The translations under genes and the position numbers were made by a program. Source: Thalassospira mesophila (GTDB taxonomy: Bacteria; Pseudomonadota; Alphaproteobacteria; Rhodospirillales; Thalassospiraceae). Taken from it: a stretch of 64,000 bases of DNA. The stretch is from the NCBI RefSeq assembly GCF_002115755.1, contig NZ_JFKA01000002.1, forward strand, positions 248,001-312,000, in the 5' to 3' direction. A model generated the notes under the pieces. That model searched no databases. It saw only the letters and a list, made by a program, of their open reading frames with translations, and was not told the origin of the DNA. Every line of letters starts with the position of its first letter. Positions within the stretch are counted from its first letter, which is position 1. Positions 54,101 to 61,661 of the stretch are shown piece after piece.

Positions 54101-54347
54101 AACCGCCATTTACAAAAACCAGAGCCAGAAATATGCCCGACAATGCAAACAGATATTCGACCTGGTCAAGTTTGACACCGAGAATGTCAAACGGTTCGCC
54201 CGCCCCGCCGATGGCCTGGTTGACGATCATTTTGGGCAGGTCGAGGGAATAATACAGAAACGGAAATGACAGCACAGTCACGATCAAAAGGACGATCTGT
54301 TGTAAGCGACTGTGGCGCCAGATATAGGCAAATACCGAATTCGGCAT
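51111..54347 (-). CDS. ABC exporter-like protein with repeat-expanded, degenerate ATPase and C-terminal cyclic-nucleotide domain
   Basis: 1078 residues. A six-span exporter domain (about 15-320) precedes an ATPase with Walker A GTADSGKS (380-387) and Walker B ILVVDEALSALD (841-852). Between them lies an insert of roughly 350 residues. The segment after the Q-loop (TISDNLLYG, 437) recurs as GINLIFG (611) and DNLLFG (770), with DNGLYEPMINMG (641) echoed by DGGLYEALIALG (798). The Q-loop Gln is replaced (YVGPDSYLF), the signature is VSQSLRQ instead of LSGGQRQ, and no H-loop His follows WVDGAD. Residues 935-1060 form a cNMP-binding domain with GEIALLVDQPRSATI. It lies between a metallo-beta-lactamase gene and a small membrane protein. 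Substrate unknown. Confidence 0.88.
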   Translation of the reverse strand: MPNSVFAYIWRHSRLQQIVLLIVTVLSFPFLYYSLDLPKMIVNQAIGGAGEPFDILGVKLDQVEYLFALSGIFLALVFVNGGFKYFINVYTGVMAERLLRRMRYILYERVLRFPLPHFRKTSQGEIVSMITAEAEPLGGFFGEAFSLPVYQGGILVTISAFIFIQDPLMGFAAVSFYPLQGYLIPKLQRRVNKLGKDRVQNIRRMSEHIGDTVSGATDIRAHNTQGYELMRYTQRMGRIFEIRKEIYFRKFFIKFLNNFIAQITPFFFYSIGGYLVIAGDLSFGALVAALAAYKDMSAPWKELLAYYQRLADAHIKYDQLYEQFELPDLDQEHELTAPVAGHLSSPMDVYALSWTDDDGTKVVENVSFNMPLPGSALLTGTADSGKSHLARLLVRLITPSSGRIQFADTNAAQLPASFLGQRTGYVGPDSYLFHGTISDNLLYGLKHRPLVEPPKNTGDAQPASTDGKAVTSTDDATAGDLLAPVLVEKIELASPTDLPDHLTAEMFDEIKRSGNIPYDPSGQWIDYVGPGYDSLEHLNSELLTLLSVVHLDRDIYRIGLFRRIDPKLRPNLSKAVLAARPRLKELLAERGLADLVEPFDIESYNDNATVGINLIFGVPVNPNYERRNFLNHPYFQGVLRDNGLYEPMINMGRNMLELMIELFTGLPPGHEFFDRYSFISADELTDVKNMLKRIDGVNVGDIREDDRVRLLEVAMNLTPARHRLRVMDDNFRDLVLKARPKFHENIPADLASEIDFFEVENYTAAASILDNLLFGRFAYGRAHSEERVGEVLFEIARDGGLYEALIALGLESDVGVGGSRVSQSLRQKITLVRALIKNPDILVVDEALSALDNETRDQVVEFLTRGASERSVIWVDGADMPGDRFSTRLHMSNGKLTRRDKPGEASPDVLGDATAITAETDTIPAEDGSIEEEVRLLRTIPLFSALDPNVIKLLAFTSPRLTYKRGEVIVKQGEPGDAAFIVISGRGEIWLTTDEAQTLKLRDVEPKEVIGEIALLVDQPRSATIRVVEDMTVLKLDKAEFLGLVRQDQAVSVQLLRVLAERLDMTTKQLTSRDQPNR

Positions 54348-54390
54348 GCACGTTTCCCGTTATGCTGCAATGCCGGACCGGTCCATCCGG

Positions 54391-55170
54391 TCAGGCCAGG
54401 TCAAAGCTTTGTCCCGGGGTCACAAAACCGCAAAAACCGTCGGCGACGGCATCGGGCTTTGCATAAGCCGGATAATGATAAAGCCACATTTTGGCTTTGA
54501 TGTCGTCGGGCAGCGTCTTTAACTGATCGTAATGCGCATGCACACCAGACCAACGCGGACCCAGTTCGCAATCCTGATAAATCACATCGGCCTTGCGATA
54601 ATAGGCCATATGGGCATCGGGATTAAAGATCGCATCTGTTGTAATGAAAAAGCGTGTCGAATTTGTTGTGCCAAACAACGCAAAAGACTGCATTTTTCCG
54701 TTTTTGGCGACAATATGGTCAACGGGCAGAACTTCCAGATTAACGTCATGCCAGTTAAAGCTGCCTTCCGGCTGCAAGGGTTTGACGTTAAAATAGGTTT
54801 CCAGCGTGCTGTTGCCATGATCGCTGACCTCAAGTCCGCCCCGCAGGCTGTGTTCCCACAGCGGGTCGATCAATTCGTTTACCACGTACAGATCGATACG
54901 GTGCCGGTGAAAAATGAAATAATTGCTCAGCGCTATCCATTCCAGCCCGCCGATATGATCGGAATGCAAATGGCTGACATAGATGGCTTCAAAATCCTTT
55001 GGCCATAAGCCAAGGCGATGCAGCGCGTGGCGCGCATCGGTGCCGCAATCAATGAGCAACCGTGCCAGTTGGCCGGTTTCGGTATTACTGGTTTCCAAAA
55101 TCATATTGCTTTGGAAATTATCTGCGGCAGTACAGAAAGCTGATCCTGTTCCCGCAAAAGTAAGTTTCAT
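54391..55170 (-). CDS. Metallo-beta-lactamase-fold hydrolase linked to the ABC/cNMP protein
   Basis: 259 residues, cytoplasmic. It opens KLTFAGTGSAFCTAADNFQS and carries the metal motif SHLHSDHIGG (His67, His69, Asp71, His72), a further His in VLPVDHIVAK, Asp in FFITTDAIFNPD and His in LYHYPAYAKPD, the full set of an RNase Z/phosphodiesterase-like enzyme. ATG 55170 is preceded by GGGGAGTTGGGG; a longer frame from 55227 is unlikely. It lies 43 bases upstream of the ABC gene on the same strand. Because the partner has a cNMP domain, a nucleotide phosphodiesterase activity is tempting but unproven. Confidence 0.83.
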   Translation of the reverse strand: MKLTFAGTGSAFCTAADNFQSNMILETSNTETGQLARLLIDCGTDARHALHRLGLWPKDFEAIYVSHLHSDHIGGLEWIALSNYFIFHRHRIDLYVVNELIDPLWEHSLRGGLEVSDHGNSTLETYFNVKPLQPEGSFNWHDVNLEVLPVDHIVAKNGKMQSFALFGTTNSTRFFITTDAIFNPDAHMAYYRKADVIYQDCELGPRWSGVHAHYDQLKTLPDDIKAKMWLYHYPAYAKPDAVADGFCGFVTPGQSFDLA

Positions 55171-55598
55171 TCCCCAACTCCCCTTGCTTCGGCAAAATCT
55201 TAGTCGAGGAAGCCTGTCGAGAACCACCTTAATTTATTCAAATTTGGATCGAACCCGGTGTGACAGGGAAAAATTGGCAGTTTAGTGCGGTCTGACGGCG
55301 CTATTACGACGAGAACCCGTCGCGAGGGCGCGATATCTGGCAGGGGAAGGCGAAAGACCTGCCTTGCTGCCAAACTGCAGGGTGTGGACAGCGTGGTTTA
55401 AGCCGAAAATGACAGGACTCGTTATATGTCAGCGGCTTAATCGGTTTGTGGTTTATTTTTTAGCGCGACTGGATCGCACGACACGCCCACGTCATCCGCC
55501 GTCCTATCTGCGCTGCGGGTTAAGTGTGCAAATATAAAAAGGGCTGACAGCGCATTGCCTGTCAGCCCTTTTTCACGGTCATGGAAATAAGGGAGGGG
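55171..55598. other. 428-base stretch without a gene
   Basis: Right part: the accA terminator at 55536-55573. Left part: probable promoter of the metallo-beta-lactamase/ABC operon, with an AT-rich TTAATTTATTCAAATTTGG around 55230. No supported reading frame. Confidence 0.6.
55536..55573. terminator. Terminator behind accA
   Basis: AAAAAGGGCTGACAG and CTGTCAGCCCTTTTT form a perfect 15-base inverted repeat around an eight-base loop. It lies 25 bases past the accA stop and can work on both strands. Confidence 0.93.
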
Positions 55599-56558
55599 TT
55601 AGCTCACACCCTGACGGCCCATTTCCAGAAACTTGTCGCGGCGACGTGCTTTTAACACGCCCCCTTCATGGCCAGAAAGTTTGATCAATGCTTTTTCAAT
55701 CGCATCGCCAACCTTCTTGCAGGCATTTTTGGGTTCGCGCTGTGCGCCACCCAGCGGTTCGGTAATGATATCGTCAATCACACCAAGCTGCTGCAAATCC
55801 TGTGCGGTCAAACGCAAGGCTTCGGCGGCGGTTTTGGCTTCATCGCCCGAACGCCACAAAATCGATGCGCAGCCTTCGGGGGAAATAACCGAATAAATCG
55901 AGTTTTCCAGCATCAATACGGTGTTGGCCGTTGCCAGTGCAATGGCACCCCCCGAACCGCCTTCGCCGATAATCACAGAAACCAGCGGCACCTTGATATC
56001 AAGGCAGGTTTCAATTGACCGGGCGATGGCTTCGGACTGGCCACGGGCTTCGGCGTCGGCACCGGGAAAGGCACCGGCGGTATCGACCAGCGTAATAACC
56101 GGAATGTTAAACCGTTCGGCCATGCGCATCAGGCGGACAGCCTTGCGATAACCTTCGGGCTTGGCCATGCCAAAATTGTGTTTGACGCGCGATTCGGTAT
56201 CGCGGCCTTTTTCGTGGCCGATAACCATGACGCTGCGGCCGCGCAGGCGGGCCAGACCGCCAATAATGGCTTCGTCTTCGCCATAAAGCCGGTCCCCGGC
56301 CAGCGGTGTGAAATCGCTAAACAGATATTTAACGTAATCCACAAAATGCGGCCGGTCCGGATGACGGGCTACCTGGGTTTTCTGCCACGGGGTTAAGCGA
56401 CCATAGGTGCCTTGCAGCAGTTTGGTCAGCTTGTCTTGCAGGCGCGCGACTTCATCGGCAATGTTGACTTCGTCATCATTGCCGCTCAAATGGCGGAGTT
56501 CTTCGATCTTGCCTTCAAGTTCGGCGATCGGCTTCTCAAAATCCAGGAAGTTGTGCAT
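55599..56558 (-). CDS. accA: Acetyl-CoA carboxylase carboxyltransferase subunit alpha
   Basis: 319 residues, full length. N-terminal helices ([20 protein letters not shown]) lead to the carboxyltransferase core with [38 protein letters not shown] and the oxyanion glycines in [19 protein letters not shown]. With AccD it transfers the carboxyl group from biotin to acetyl-CoA for fatty acid synthesis, in the cytoplasm. It is a single-gene unit with its own terminator, as is common, since accD is elsewhere. Confidence 0.97.
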   Translation of the reverse strand: MHNFLDFEKPIAELEGKIEELRHLSGNDDEVNIADEVARLQDKLTKLLQGTYGRLTPWQKTQVARHPDRPHFVDYVKYLFSDFTPLAGDRLYGEDEAIIGGLARLRGRSVMVIGHEKGRDTESRVKHNFGMAKPEGYRKAVRLMRMAERFNIPVITLVDTAGAFPGADAEARGQSEAIARSIETCLDIKVPLVSVIIGEGGSGGAIALATANTVLMLENSIYSVISPEGCASILWRSGDEAKTAAEALRLTAQDLQQLGVIDDIITEPLGGAQREPKNACKKVGDAIEKALIKLSGHEGGVLKARRRDKFLEMGRQGVS

Positions 56559-56721
56559 CAGGACGTCAAATCCGGCTGGGAAACAATGGAGCGGAACATA
56601 CGTGATCAGTTTGCCACGTCAAGGGTGGAGCAAAAAAAGGCGCGATAAATTCAATATTCGACCGTATCATCGGCCAAATCGTATGAATTTTGCGTTCATA
56701 AGTTTGCCAAATGGAAAGAAT

Positions 56722-57243
56722 ATGTCCACCAATTTACGCATCGTGCCGTTATTGACTCCTGATATTGCGGTTTTTGACCGGCTGATAGCCATCCTGAAAG
56801 CGGCATTTGCCTTTCAGGATGGCATTGTGAACCCGCCCAGTTCGGTAACGCGGGTGGATGTGGCCGAATTGCAATGGCGATTTGAACGCGACACCGTGCT
56901 TGTGGCCTGTGATGTTGAAAATGATACCGCCATTATCGCCCAGATCTGGATCGAACAAACAGATCACGATGCCTATCTATATAAAATGTCGGTGGATCCC
57001 GCATATCATGGCCAGGGCATAGGCCGGGCGATGATAGATGCCGCCCTTGACCATATTGCGCAAAAAGGTGCCGTTTCCCGCGCGCGCCTGCATGTGCGCA
57101 AGGAACTGGCGGGCAATGTGACCTTTTTTCAGCGATGCGGATTTGCCATTAACGGCGAGGGGACGCATCCCGGTTTTAGCACGCCAACATATTGGGTGAT
57201 GACACGCGATGTCGCCGCTCAGGAAACGCTTTCCATCGCCTGA
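56722..57243 (+). CDS. GNAT-family N-acetyltransferase
   Basis: 173 residues. [20 protein letters not shown] is motif A with the acetyl-CoA pyrophosphate loop (HGQGIGRA), and [20 protein letters not shown] is motif B. ATG 56722 follows GGAAAGAAT; ATG 56689 is an alternative that would add 11 residues. The substrate is unknown. Its 3' end overlaps the convergent HxlR gene by 25 bases. Confidence 0.88.
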   Translation: MSTNLRIVPLLTPDIAVFDRLIAILKAAFAFQDGIVNPPSSVTRVDVAELQWRFERDTVLVACDVENDTAIIAQIWIEQTDHDAYLYKMSVDPAYHGQGIGRAMIDAALDHIAQKGAVSRARLHVRKELAGNVTFFQRCGFAINGEGTHPGFSTPTYWVMTRDVAAQETLSIA

Positions 57244-57653
57244 GCGTTGTTTTTTTGAACGGTTTTTGGCAGCACTTTTGCGTCGGTCGCAGGTTTGTCA
57301 GAATTGGCAGCGGCGGGCGCATAATAGGGAACATGCGTTTCGCCCCAGTCCTTTAAGGCCAAAATAATCTCGCGCAGGGTCTCGCCTTTTGCTGTCAGGC
57401 TGTATTCAACGCGGGGCGGAACCTCGGCATAGACCTTGCGGTTGATCAGGCCGTCATGCTCAAGTTCGCGTAATTGCCGGGTGAGCATACGCTGGGTCAC
57501 ACCGGGCATTTTACGGCCCAGTTCGTTAAAACGCTTGGTGCCGTCGAGCAAATGATACAGCACAACACCCTTCCATTTGCCGCCAATAACGCTCAGCGTG
57601 CCTTCAACCGGGCAACCGGGGCTGCGGTTGGGCGGGCAATCAAAATTTTGCAT
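57219..57653 (-). CDS. HxlR-family transcriptional regulator
   Basis: 144 residues. The winged helix ([54 protein letters not shown]) is typical, with the conserved Cys in GCPVEG near the N-terminus that senses oxidants or electrophiles in some members. A poorly conserved tail of about 35 residues follows. It is divergent from a quinone-oxidoreductase-like gene, the classic arrangement for HxlR/YodB-type control of detoxifying reductases. Confidence 0.93.
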   Translation of the reverse strand: MQNFDCPPNRSPGCPVEGTLSVIGGKWKGVVLYHLLDGTKRFNELGRKMPGVTQRMLTRQLRELEHDGLINRKVYAEVPPRVEYSLTAKGETLREIILALKDWGETHVPYYAPAAANSDKPATDAKVLPKTVQKNNAQAMESVS

Positions 57654-57793
57654 TTATCCTCCGTAAAGCGCAGAAAACGGCAATAGTATACAAAATGTCA
57701 CTATCAGCCCAAATTGTGCGTACTTATCATTGCCGTGATTATGCGTTAGGACTCTGGCATTCGCAAATTAAACCTCAGCAAGGAGGACCTGCT

Positions 57794-58816
57794 ATGAAAG
57801 CCATTGGTTTAAAAGTTGCCCGTCCGGTTACGGATACCAACCTGTTTGAACAGACCGACATTGAAACACCAACCCCGACCGGCCATGATATTCTGGTGCG
57901 TATCAAAGGTGTCGCGGTGAACCCGGTAGATTTCAAGGTCCGTAAAGGCAAGGCCGACGACGGCAATTTCAAGGTGCTGGGCTGGGATGCGGCTGGTGTG
58001 GTCGAGGCTGTCGGCGAAAATGTTACCTTGTTTAAGGTTGGCGACGAAGTCTGGTATGCCGGTGATGTTACCCGGCCCGGTTCCAATAGCGCATTGCAGC
58101 TGGTGGACGAACGTATTGTCGCCCAAAAACCCAAAAGCCTTGATTTTGCCACCGCAGCCGCCTTTCCGCTGACCACAATTACGGCGTGGGAAGCGTTGTT
58201 TGATCGCATGGGCATTGATCGCACTGATGTTGAGGGCAACAAGAACAAAAGCATTTTGATCATTAACGGTGCGGGCGGTGTTGGCTCCATCGCCATTCAG
58301 TTGGCCAAACTTGCCGGTTTGCAGGTGGTTGCCACCGCATCGCGCCCCGAAACCATTTCATGGGTGAGCAAGATGGGGGCGGATCATGTGATTAACCACC
58401 ATAACCCGTTGAAAGAACAGCTTGAAGGGGCCGGTTTTGCTGCTGTGGGCTATATTCTGTGTACGGCCGAAACCGACCAGTACTGGGATGTGATGTGCGA
58501 TCTGATCGCCCCGCAGGGCCGCATTGCCAGCATTACCGAAGCCTCGGAAAACCATAATGTTGATTTGTTAAAAGCCAAATCGGCCAGCTTTTGCTATGAA
58601 TTCATGTTTACCCGCTCGATGTTCCAGACCCCGGACATGATCGAACAGCACAAATTGCTCAGCGAAGTCGCGGCAATGGTCGATGGCGGGAAACTTCAGG
58701 TCACAGCAACCGAAAATTACGGCAGCCTCAGCCCCGAAAGCCTGCGTAAAGCGCATGAATTGCTGGAATCGGGCAAGGCGATTGGCAAAATCACCTTTAC
58801 CGGCATTGAAGGCTAA
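57794..58816 (+). CDS. Zinc-type alcohol dehydrogenase-like/quinone oxidoreductase
   Basis: 340 residues of the MDR superfamily. VNPVDFKVRKGKADD and LGWDAAGVVEAVGENVTLFK are the catalytic-domain signatures, and ILIINGAGGVGSIAIQLAKL is the NADPH-binding loop. The structural zinc cysteines of true alcohol dehydrogenases are absent, so it is more likely a quinone or enone reductase (ZADH/QorB-like). ATG 57794 follows AAGGAGG. Probably controlled by the divergent HxlR regulator and induced by electrophiles. Confidence 0.92.
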   Translation: MKAIGLKVARPVTDTNLFEQTDIETPTPTGHDILVRIKGVAVNPVDFKVRKGKADDGNFKVLGWDAAGVVEAVGENVTLFKVGDEVWYAGDVTRPGSNSALQLVDERIVAQKPKSLDFATAAAFPLTTITAWEALFDRMGIDRTDVEGNKNKSILIINGAGGVGSIAIQLAKLAGLQVVATASRPETISWVSKMGADHVINHHNPLKEQLEGAGFAAVGYILCTAETDQYWDVMCDLIAPQGRIASITEASENHNVDLLKAKSASFCYEFMFTRSMFQTPDMIEQHKLLSEVAAMVDGGKLQVTATENYGSLSPESLRKAHELLESGKAIGKITFTGIEG

Positions 58817-58935
58817 GCGTTCGCGATTGCGAAATTGATAAAGCAGACGTTTAAGAAACAGGGATGCGGGGCGATATGCCGCGCATCCCTGTTCTGTTTT
58901 TGGTCTGTTTGGTGTTTGTTTGTGCTCAGAAGGTG

Positions 58936-59922
58936 CTATTTGCCATCCTTGGCGGCAATAACGTTGGCCTGATGCACCATAACCTCGGCCTGTTTGATCG
59001 AGGCAATGTCGATCAGGCGGCCATCAAGGGCCACGGCACCAGACCCCTCGTTCTGGGCTTTTTCCATCGCCTCAAGAATGCGTTTGGCTTTGGTTATTTC
59101 GGCATCCGAGGGCGAATAAACATCGTTGGCAAGGGCGATCTGGCTGGGGTGAATGGCCCATTTGCCTTCACAGCCCAGCACCATGGCCCGTGCCGCCTGG
59201 GCGCGATAGCCCTGGGGGTCGGAAAAATCACCAAACGGGCCGTCAATCGGGCGCAGGCCATTGGCACGCGCGGCCACCACCATGCGGGCAATGGCATAAT
59301 GCCACATATCGCCCCAATGATAATCGCGTGCGGCGTCGCCGTCCTTGTCGGTTAACACGCCATAATGCGGGTTGGGGCCGCCGATGCCGGTGGTCATGGC
59401 CTTGGTCGATGCGGCATAATCGGCCACACCGAAATGCAGGCTTTCGTTGCGTTTGGACGCGGCGGCAATTTCGTGAATGTTTTGCATGCCAAGGGCGGTT
59501 TCAATGATCAGCTCGAACCCGATGCGTTTTTTGCGCCCCTTGGCGGCTTCGATCTGGGTTGCCAGCATATCAAGGGCATAAACATCGGACGCCGTGCCAA
59601 CCTTGGGGATCATGATCAGATCGATCCGGTCGCCCGCCTGTTCGAGCACATCAACAACATCGCGATACATATAATGGGTATCCAGCCCGTTAATGCGGAC
59701 CGATAAAACCTTGTCGCCCCAGTCAATGTCATTGATGGCGCTTATGATGTTTTTGCGCGCTTGCTCCTTGTCGCGCGGGGCAACGGCATCTTCGAGATCA
59801 AGGAAAATGGCGTCGGCCTTTGATTTGGCGGCTTTTTCAAAAAGTTCGATCCGGCTGCCGGGCACGGCCAGTTCTGATCGGTTCAGGCGCGCGGGGGCCG
59901 GGGTCGGTGTGGTGAAGCTCAT
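58936..59922 (-). CDS. L-malyl-CoA/beta-methylmalyl-CoA lyase-like protein (CitE/HpcH family)
   Basis: 328 residues, TIM barrel. LNRSELAVPGSRIELFEKAA, DAIFLDLEDAVAPRDKEQAR (metal Asp and Glu nearby), LSVRINGLDTHYMYRD and IGFELIIETALGMQNIHEIA (metal Glu) match Mcl1-type lyases, which split malyl-CoA to acetyl-CoA and glyoxylate. ATG 59922 has AAGGAG upstream; the longer frame to 60084 is not supported. No glyoxylate, serine-cycle or ethylmalonyl-CoA genes adjoin it, so a citramalyl-CoA or related role is also possible. Confidence 0.88.
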   Translation of the reverse strand: MSFTTPTPAPARLNRSELAVPGSRIELFEKAAKSKADAIFLDLEDAVAPRDKEQARKNIISAINDIDWGDKVLSVRINGLDTHYMYRDVVDVLEQAGDRIDLIMIPKVGTASDVYALDMLATQIEAAKGRKKRIGFELIIETALGMQNIHEIAAASKRNESLHFGVADYAASTKAMTTGIGGPNPHYGVLTDKDGDAARDYHWGDMWHYAIARMVVAARANGLRPIDGPFGDFSDPQGYRAQAARAMVLGCEGKWAIHPSQIALANDVYSPSDAEITKAKRILEAMEKAQNEGSGAVALDGRLIDIASIKQAEVMVHQANVIAAKDGK

Positions 59923-60295
59923 GTCGTTCTCCTTGCTGTCATTGCGCAAAGCGGCGGGGTGCCGCAAATGGCGCAATGGCGTCAAACCTGTACCGGGGCC
60001 TGCCTGGGCAGAAAATGCGGTCTTTGTGTTTTTGCGCCGCAATAATTTGGGCCATGTTAGCAAAACTTGTTGGGGGCCGTCCAATGCGACGATGGTTGGG
60101 GGCTGTGCCGGGCAATAATATTTCTGTCGGTGTGCGGCACCTGCCTGGTTTTTTTTGGGGGGGAACCCGTGATTACGGGGATGCGCGGGGCGAGAGCATT
60201 CATATTAAATTGAAACTATTATAGAAATTTTTCAGGTTTTATCTCTATATTGCCGGTCGAATTTCCAGGAATCGATATAACGGGCCAGGGTTCTG
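59923..60295. other. 373-base stretch without a gene
   Basis: It is the double leader of the lyase (minus) and diguanylate cyclase (plus). The right part is AT-rich (60200-60250, with TTGAAACTATTATAG), a plausible promoter. No supported frame, repeat or RNA. Confidence 0.55.
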
Positions 60296-61462
60296 ATGCG
60301 TCGTGCCTTTTTTGCCGGCATTTCTGTCGGGCTTGTACCGCTTTTGATTTTATCGGTGGCGCTGGCATTGGTGCTTGCGGACAGGGCTGCGCTCCTGCCC
60401 GACGGGCTGGTTGGATTTTTAAAATACCGCCCGTTTTTTTTGGCGGTACTTGGCGTGGTTCTGGGCTGCTGGTTTAACCGGGGCCGTGCTGTCTTTGCGA
60501 TGCTGGTTTTGTTTTTCTGTTACTGGTTTTGTATCAGTGCGCCAGCATTTCTTCCGTCAGAAGGGGCGCAGTTCCTGCAACTGGCAACCCTTTATATCGT
60601 GCCGATGAACATGCTGGTGCTGGCTTTTATGTCGGAGCGCGGGGTGTTTCGGCGCCGCGGCATCGCCCGGGTTTTGTTTTTGGGGCTTCAGTTTTTTGCT
60701 CTGATGCTGTTCGCGGTCCGATCCGACGTCGCGGCTGCATTATTCATGTTGCTAAATGTTCATTTCATTGAATTGGGCGGGGTCGCCAATGCTGTGCCCC
60801 AGGCTGCCTTTATCCTGTCGGCCCTGGTGAGTGTGGTGTTGTTGCTAAAAGGGCGACCGCTTGAATTTGCCTTTGCCTGTACATTGCCTGCGGTCTGGGT
60901 GTCGACATTGGCCGGGCCATATTACATTCCGTTCGGGTATCTGGCGGCGACAGCGGTTATTTTGGGGGGTGTTGTTCAGGAAGCCTGGCGCATGGCGTTT
61001 GTCGATGATCTGACAGGGCTGGCGGGGCGGCGCGCGCTGGGCCATGCGCTGGCGGAACTGGGCGGGCAATATCGCATTGCCATGCTCGATGTTGACCATT
61101 TCAAAAAATTCAACGACAGCCACGGTCATGATGTAGGCGATATCGTGCTGTGCAAGGTTGCCCGGGAACTGGCCCATATGGGCGGTGGCGGCAAGGCGTT
61201 TCGTTATGGCGGCGAAGAATTTGCCATCCTGTTCGCCAGCCGCGATGCACAACGTGCCAGGGAAACGCTGGAAATTTTGCGAAAAAAGATCGCCGCGAAC
61301 AAAATTTTGTTGCCAGATAAAAACCGCAGCGTGGGTATTACCGTTTCAATTGGTCTGGCCGAGCGAAGCGACGGTGAAGACGACCCATGGAAAGTGTTAA
61401 AGGCTGCTGACGAGAAGTTATTCGCAGCAAAAGATGCAGGCCGCAATCGAATTGCAAGTTAA
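60296..61462 (+). CDS. Membrane diguanylate cyclase (GGDEF)
   Basis: 388 residues. Six or seven membrane spans fill residues 5-228, with no recognisable sensor family. The GGDEF domain (about 232-385) has FVDDLTGLAGRRALGHALAE, MLDVDHFKKFNDSHGHDVGD and the active site RYGGEEF at 303-309, so it should make cyclic di-GMP. No RxxD inhibitory site precedes the GGEEF. It lies 199 bases upstream of a large RTX protein gene on the same strand; cyclic di-GMP often controls secreted adhesins, so a link is possible. Confidence 0.93.
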   Translation: MRRAFFAGISVGLVPLLILSVALALVLADRAALLPDGLVGFLKYRPFFLAVLGVVLGCWFNRGRAVFAMLVLFFCYWFCISAPAFLPSEGAQFLQLATLYIVPMNMLVLAFMSERGVFRRRGIARVLFLGLQFFALMLFAVRSDVAAALFMLLNVHFIELGGVANAVPQAAFILSALVSVVLLLKGRPLEFAFACTLPAVWVSTLAGPYYIPFGYLAATAVILGGVVQEAWRMAFVDDLTGLAGRRALGHALAELGGQYRIAMLDVDHFKKFNDSHGHDVGDIVLCKVARELAHMGGGGKAFRYGGEEFAILFASRDAQRARETLEILRKKIAANKILLPDKNRSVGITVSIGLAERSDGEDDPWKVLKAADEKLFAAKDAGRNRIAS

Positions 61463-61661
61463 CCTCGGTGACTATTTGAAATTATTTAATTAAATAAATA
61501 TTGTACGGCAGGTTAATTTGAATTTTATTCAAAGTTAATTTCAATAAATACACGATAATAAATTTTATTAGTTTGGTATATTTAGTTTTTATCCGTTTGT
61601 CTTGTTTAACCTGCGGTAGTAGCCTTGGTGCAGTTTTTCATCTGTGCGCAGGGAGGTTAGA
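61463..61661 (+). promoter_or_regulatory. AT-rich leader of the RTX gene
   Basis: 61470-61600 is extremely AT-rich, with repeated TTAATTT and AATAAAT runs, and contains several possible -10 boxes. The ribosome site GGGAGG lies at 61651-61656. Such leaders are frequent targets of nucleoid proteins; specific sites are not resolvable. Confidence 0.5.

Noticed and set aside
61470-61600. AT-rich block as a mobile-element edge or replication origin
   Set aside because: No inverted-repeat ends, target duplications, DnaA-box cluster or transposase; a promoter leader explains it.
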